A stretch of DNA of 8,427 nt. It comes from Planctomycetaceae bacterium (GTDB lineage: Bacteria > Planctomycetota > Planctomycetia > Pirellulales > Thermoguttaceae). The position numbers were made by a program, and so were the translations under genes. The notes under the pieces are model-generated. The model was not told the origin of the DNA and made no database searches. It was given only the letters and a program-made list of their open reading frames with translations. Position 1 is the stretch's first letter. Each line of letters starts with the position of its first letter. Positions 5,299-8,427 of this stretch are shown piece by piece. Where the stretch lies: NCBI GenBank assembly GCA_031259095.1, contig JAIRLW010000182.1:1-8427 (forward strand), written 5' to 3'.

Positions 5299-6198
5299 AT
5301 GGCCGCAAAAAAAATTCGAAAAAAAAAGAACGAATTGAAGGAATTAAGTCCTTCCGGCAAAACATCGGAAACATTGCCAACAACGTTACCAGCGGCGGAA
5401 TCGGATCATTGGGAAATGCAACAACGATTAGGAGCCATTGCGTTTGTTGAACATATTGATGAGTCGGACGAATCCGAAGACAACGGTACTATTCTGTCAT
5501 TGGAAACACTTCGGGAGGTGTTTGCTCGTCTCCCGTCTGCAAATAATCAGAATCTTAAACATGGGGAAGATCGGGAGATTGAAGAATGTTGTCCGTATGA
5601 ACCCGATAATAGTTTACCGGAAACGGAAACCATTTCGGCAATGGACGCGGAGTTGGAGCAAACGGTTGATTTGAATCCCCGCACGATTCTGGAGGCAATG
5701 CTTTTTGTGGGCAATCGGGATAATCGCCCACTAAGTGCATTTCGGGCTGCCGAAAAAATGAGGAATGTTGCACCGGAAGAAATTGACGATGCTGTTATGG
5801 CGTTGAACCGTCATTATCAGCAATTCGGTTGTCCTTATGTGATTGTGAAAGAATCCGATGGTTATCGTATGGTTTTGCGTTCGGAATTTGATCCGATTCT
5901 TGCCAAATTTTACGGAAAAATTCGGGAAGCGAAACTATCGCAACAAGCAATCGACACATTAGCGGTTGTTGCTTACCGTCAACCGATTTCGGCAGACAAT
6001 GTTCAAAAAATCCGGCGTCAACCGAGTTCGGCGTTGCTGAATCAACTGGTTCGACGTGGTTTGCTTGGCGTTGAACGTGAAATACGTAACAAGAAAAAAA
6101 TTATGCTCTACCGGACAACAAATCGATTCCTTGAACTGTTTCAACTTGATTCTATCGACGATTTACCGATTTCTGAAGAAATTGATTTTCAGAATTAA
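5299..6198 (+). CDS. scpB: Segregation and condensation protein B (ScpB)
   Basis: ScpB binds the kleisin ScpA and helps form the SMC-ScpAB condensin that organises and segregates the chromosome. The conserved part is residues 124-291, a pair of winged-helix domains: LNPRTILEAMLFVGNRD (125-141), the hallmark LSQQAIDTLAVVAYRQPIS (213-231), SALLNQLVRRGLL (244-256), and YRTTNRFLELFQL leading to SIDDLP (271-290). At 299 residues it is longer than the roughly 190-200 usual; the extra 120 at the N-terminus begin with a lysine-rich stretch and become acidic, with no recognisable domain. In the turn after the hallmark, where many ScpB proteins have RGV, this one reads RRQP. A stop at 5293-5295 fixes the ATG; no Shine-Dalgarno is visible. 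scpA is not adjacent, unlike in many bacteria. Confidence 0.93.
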   Translation: MAAKKIRKKKNELKELSPSGKTSETLPTTLPAAESDHWEMQQRLGAIAFVEHIDESDESEDNGTILSLETLREVFARLPSANNQNLKHGEDREIEECCPYEPDNSLPETETISAMDAELEQTVDLNPRTILEAMLFVGNRDNRPLSAFRAAEKMRNVAPEEIDDAVMALNRHYQQFGCPYVIVKESDGYRMVLRSEFDPILAKFYGKIREAKLSQQAIDTLAVVAYRQPISADNVQKIRRQPSSALLNQLVRRGLLGVEREIRNKKKIMLYRTTNRFLELFQLDSIDDLPISEEIDFQN

Positions 6199-6484
6199 GA
6201 TATTGTTCGCATTTTAAACGGTTGGGCGTCTTTAAAAATATCATTTGCCAAAAACAAATAGGAGATTATTAATCAATATAATTTGATTATTTGTCTCTTT
6301 AGTCCCTATCGTCCCTAAAGTCCTTTTTTAGAGGGACTTTAGGGACGATAGGGACTAAAGGGATAATTTTATGTCGATTACTTTTACGGTTTGTAAAATT
6401 TAGTAGAATGTGATTGATCTTTTTTCATTCCTTTAATCTTTTGTCAAAGTTTTTTGAAAGTTGCCTGAAGTAAAATGAACGATA
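6199..6484. other. Spacer between the converging scpB and hypothetical gene
   Basis: Apart from the large hairpin at 6297-6360 there is only AT-rich sequence with a small palindrome AATCAA-TATAAT-TTGATT at about 6271-6288. I see no gene. Confidence 0.5.
6297..6360. repeat. 64-bp hairpin with perfect 27-bp arms, GTCCCTNNN family
   Basis: The arms 6297-6323 and 6334-6360 are perfect inverted repeats of 27 bp around a 10-nt loop. Each arm carries GTCCCTATC then GTCCCTAAA, a 9-bp period. The left arm and loop share GTCCCTATCGTCCCT and the following AAGTCC with the hairpin at 4075-4151. It again lies between converging genes (scpB and the gene at 6485-7009), about 100 bp from each, and could act as a two-way terminator or transcript end. 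Confidence 0.92.
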
Positions 6485-7009
6485 TTACAAGAAAAAAGCT
6501 CCGACGAGGCGATAACGATAACGTTCATTGATTTGTTCGCGCCAGACTTTTGATTTTATAACAAGTTCTTCCGGCGCGTAGTCATAAAACAGGCGTACCA
6601 GTTCGAACGCATCCTCTTGCAAGACGACAATTTCGAAACAGTAATCCGACGGAATAAGTCTCAACAAACGGCGTCCACGTTTAACGCGCAACGTAACAGT
6701 CCACGAATCGAAATCTTGTAATGGTGAACCGTAAAGAATTGCGGGTTTAACATCGGTCCATGGACTGACGGTCAAAGTTGCCGAGTTGTTTTCAAAGCGG
6801 AGTTGCGGTGAACAAAATTCCTGTGATTTTGTTCGTGGAAACGGCGAAAATCGGGCAATCGCCACGTCTTCTGCGACATCACGAATACACTTTTGCGCCC
6901 AGCGCGCTCCCCAGATTTTTTCGATTTCATCACGGCTTACTTCGCCGATTTCATAAGATAAATAATCAGGACTTTGACTCCAGACATTTCTTTTTTGGGA
7001 GTTATTCAT
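6485..7009 (-). CDS. Hypothetical protein, 174 residues
   Basis: I do not recognise this family. The reading frame is well supported: a strong Shine-Dalgarno AAGGAGG (minus strand of 7015-7021) lies 5 nt before the ATG. The protein seems cytosolic, with no signal peptide or membrane segment. The first half is polar, with a helical-looking stretch VSRDEIEKIWGARWAQKCIR (24-43). The second half looks like alternating strands, for example SWTVTLRVKRGRRLLRLIP (102-120) and CFEIVVL (124-130), ending in a basic, aromatic tail RYRYRLVGAFFL. Two or three cysteines (41, 66, 124) form no metal-binding pattern. It converges with scpB and diverges from the FlgF-like gene across a 547-bp spacer, so neighbours do not suggest a role. 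Confidence 0.8.
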   Translation of the reverse strand: MNNSQKRNVWSQSPDYLSYEIGEVSRDEIEKIWGARWAQKCIRDVAEDVAIARFSPFPRTKSQEFCSPQLRFENNSATLTVSPWTDVKPAILYGSPLQDFDSWTVTLRVKRGRRLLRLIPSDYCFEIVVLQEDAFELVRLFYDYAPEELVIKSKVWREQINERYRYRLVGAFFL

Positions 7010-7014
7010 TTTAT

Positions 7015-7021
7015 CCTCCTT
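7015..7021 (-). promoter_or_regulatory. Strong ribosome-binding site of the hypothetical gene
   Basis: AAGGAGG on the minus strand, 5 nt upstream of the ATG at 7009. It is the best Shine-Dalgarno in the window and the main argument that the unrecognised gene is real. Confidence 0.8.
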
Positions 7022-7174
7022 GTTTTACCGCGTTTGGGTATTCAAGATTGCGGTTTAATGATCCGGATTTGAACCGGTTGCCTCATCCATGAGATTAAAA
7101 CCGGTATGGTAATCTTTTCCGATTTTGCGACATAAAAAAATAAAAAAGTCGTCATTATCCGGTAAAACTTTCCT

Positions 7175-7212
7175 GATTGTTTCACGTTTTGGCGGGAGAT
7201 ATTGTTTAGGTC
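7175..7212 (+). repeat. Intergenic repeat box, copy 2
   Basis: GATTGTTTCACGTTTT through GGGAGATATTGTTTAGGTC matches 3997-4035 with a few substitutions and single-base gaps. As in copy 1, GGTRGGC-type motifs follow shortly, though here in the opposite orientation. Confidence 0.6.
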
Positions 7213-7237
7213 AGTCGTCCAGAACTCGGCAATATTA

Positions 7238-7273
7238 GATAAACATCGCCTATCTGATATAAGATTGCCTACC
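7238..7273 (-). repeat. Two GGTRGGC-type short repeats
   Basis: On the minus strand GGTAGGCAATCTT (7273-7261) and GATAGGCGATGTTTATC (7254-7238) are tandem variants of the motif seen at 4048-4073 and 4202-4267. These copies have lost the TTTCGCCGAAA hairpin centre. Confidence 0.55.
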
Positions 7274-7379
7274 TTAGCCTGCGATGACCAAAATTCTGAA
7301 ATAATCGGAATATTTTATCTAAATTATTTAATCGGAAAAGTCAAAAGAACCGATGTAAATATTAGGGAATCTCTAAAGA

Positions 7380-7474
7380 TAACTTCTAAAAACTCGATTT
7401 TTGATCGACCGAATTCGACTAAATATCGACTAAAATCGATTTTGGTCGATCTCCGTCGAAGTTTTTAGAAGTTA
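7380..7474. repeat. 95-bp palindromic element upstream of the flagellar gene
   Basis: TAACTTCTAAAAACT (7380-7394) is repeated in perfect inversion at 7460-7474. Inside, GATCGACC (7403-7410) pairs with GGTCGATC (7444-7451), and further ATCGA/TCGAT motifs fill the middle. The right end GTTTTTAGAAGTT also occurs singly at 3537-3549 upstream of queF. It could be a small mobile or decayed repeat element, or a structured regulatory region 83 bp before the flgF start. No protein is encoded. Confidence 0.85.
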
Positions 7475-7476
7475 CC

Positions 7477-7482
7477 TATAAT
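7477..7482 (+). promoter_or_regulatory. Possible -10 box for the FlgF-like gene
   Basis: A perfect TATAAT lies directly beyond the palindrome and 75 bp before the start codon, but no good -35 is at the right distance. Farther on, CCCAATAA (7499-7506) resembles the flagellar sigma-28 -10 element (GCCGATAA) in 6 of 8 bases, with only a weak TAAT as -35. Either could be used; neither is convincing. Confidence 0.22.
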
Positions 7483-7556
7483 AATTTATCTCGACGCCCC
7501 CAATAAGGTTTTGTCTGTTTTATCCATTTTGTTTCAAACTATTTTAGTGAATTGTT

Positions 7557-8339
7557 ATGTCTTACGGTTTATACATTTCTTCTGAAGGCGCAATGGCTCA
7601 GGAATACCGGATGCAAACGATTGCGAATAACATTGCGAATCTGGAAACGCCGGGGTTTAAGCGGGAATTAGCGCTTCAAATGGCGCGTCATACGGAATCG
7701 GTGGCGATTGGAGAAATTGAATTTGGATCGGGTTTAATTACAGATGTTGGCGGCGGCGTTCACACCATTGGTACGCACACGGAATTTAAGCAGGGACCGA
7801 TTTCTCCGACCGAAGTGGAATCTGATCTGGCGATTCAGGGCGACGGCTGGTTTCGGGTTCGGGACATGAGCAACGGCGAAATATTCCTGACACGTGCCGG
7901 AAATTTTCAGGTGAACCAAAACGGAATGTTTGTTACCGAATGGGGACGCAGTCGCTTCCAACTTCTTGATATAGAAGGCGAAGCGGTCATGTTGCCTGAT
8001 CCCAATTCAAAAACATGGCATATCACGGACGATGGTGTGGTGCATGAACAGGGAATCGGGCGTGTTCAACAAATTGCCTTAGTTCAACCGCTTAATATGA
8101 AAGAAATGGTCAAAACCGGTGAAAATGTTTACCGGCTTGAAGGAGGATACCGTGATTTTGATCTTGCCGAACGTCCGCGAATCCGTTCCGGTCATCTCGA
8201 AATGTCGGCAACTAATCCATCAACAGAAATGATTGAAATGATTGTCGCTTCCCGTGCCATTGAAACAAACGTCAAAATGATGCACACCCAAGACGAAGCC
8301 ACCGCCGGACTCCTTAGCCGTGTTTTGCGGGTTACATAA
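7557..8339 (+). CDS. flgF: Flagellar basal-body rod protein, FlgF type (FlgF/FlgG family)
   Basis: This 260-residue protein belongs to the axial rod/hook family, exported by the flagellar type III apparatus and built into the proximal rod. The N-terminal rod motif is TIANNIANLETPGFKR (21-36). The middle holds DLAIQGDGWF (90-99) and LTRAGNFQVNQNG (111-123), found in FlgF, FlgG and FlgE. The C-terminal coiled-coil segment is GHLEMSATNPSTEMIEMIVA (212-231) with VKMMHTQDEAT beyond. The VKMM and DE pattern favours FlgF over FlgG, though the length would suit both. A stop at 7548-7550 fixes the ATG; no Shine-Dalgarno is visible. Two TAA stops end it in tandem. In many bacteria flgG follows directly; the 88 bp left show no start of one. 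Confidence 0.87.
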   Translation: MSYGLYISSEGAMAQEYRMQTIANNIANLETPGFKRELALQMARHTESVAIGEIEFGSGLITDVGGGVHTIGTHTEFKQGPISPTEVESDLAIQGDGWFRVRDMSNGEIFLTRAGNFQVNQNGMFVTEWGRSRFQLLDIEGEAVMLPDPNSKTWHITDDGVVHEQGIGRVQQIALVQPLNMKEMVKTGENVYRLEGGYRDFDLAERPRIRSGHLEMSATNPSTEMIEMIVASRAIETNVKMMHTQDEATAGLLSRVLRVT

Positions 8340-8427
8340 TAATACTTTTTACCTGCCCCGTGTCTATCAAGTTTCATTGCCCTTCAAGTCTCTACTTGTT
8401 CCCAATATTCCTCTTCTCTTGTAATTA

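Larger units (their letters stand above)
7022..7379. other. Divergent spacer, left part: dispersed repeats and no gene
   Basis: No gene is visible. At 7059-7110 there is a patch with AACCGGTT and ACCGGT palindromes and a tRNA T-arm-like stretch. A repeat box at 7175-7212 matches the one just after queF, and two GGTRGGC-type motifs lie at 7238-7273. The rest is AT-rich. Confidence 0.5.

Noticed and set aside
7059..7110. tRNA-like T-arm on the minus strand (CCGGTTCAAATCCGG)
   Set aside because: The T-loop sequence fits, but no anticodon arm, acceptor stem or CCA can be built around it; the preceding CTCATGGATGAG is a plain palindrome.
8340..8427. Start of flgG or a terminator after flgF
   Set aside because: No start codon with a rod-protein N-terminus and no hairpin plus T run is visible in the last 88 bases.

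Overview
The window looks like chromosomal DNA of an AT-rich, flagellated bacterium, most likely a planctomycete. The suggestion rests on the protein flavour (an ScpB with a long acidic N-terminal extension, a short unimodular QueF, CheW, and a FlgF-like rod protein), the frequent lack of a Shine-Dalgarno sequence, and the many palindromic repeats between genes. No rRNA or other marker confirms the lineage, so treat it as an inference.

Layout. Positions 1-2562 carry a type I restriction-modification locus on the minus strand: hsdM (763-2562) and, separated by an unusually long gap of about 690 bp, the first 24 codons of hsdS (1-74). The gap holds a terminal-inverted-repeat element packed with REP-like palindromes (204-488) and possibly a tiny ORF. 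Positions 2563-3010 are non-coding with two promoter-like sites. Positions 3011-3509 are a decayed IS630-family transposase with three frame disruptions, one of them a 22-bp tandem duplication. queF (3648-3998, +) and cheW (4292-4834, -) converge on a region with a terminator-like hairpin, a 77-bp hairpin and a cluster of short repeats. A second element with the same termini as the first (about 4910-5147) lies between cheW and the divergent scpB (5299-6198, +). scpB converges with an unrecognised gene (6485-7009, -), and another large hairpin of the same family (6297-6360) sits between them. A repeat-rich divergent spacer follows, containing a 95-bp palindrome (7380-7474), then a flagellar rod gene of FlgF type (7557-8339, +) that reaches nearly to the window end.

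How the genes relate. Apart from hsdM/hsdS, the genes are single units with unrelated housekeeping roles: DNA modification, queuosine synthesis, chemotaxis signalling, chromosome segregation and flagellum assembly. The most distinctive content is between them. At least four repeat families recur: elements ending in TAATATATCAG with interchangeable cores, 9-mer-based GTCCCTNNN hairpins found at both convergent gene pairs, a GGTRGGC family of short hairpins, and a TTTTTAGAAGTT motif upstream of queF and flgF. I see no complete new defence or mobile system, but the repeat families and their placement deserve a closer look.
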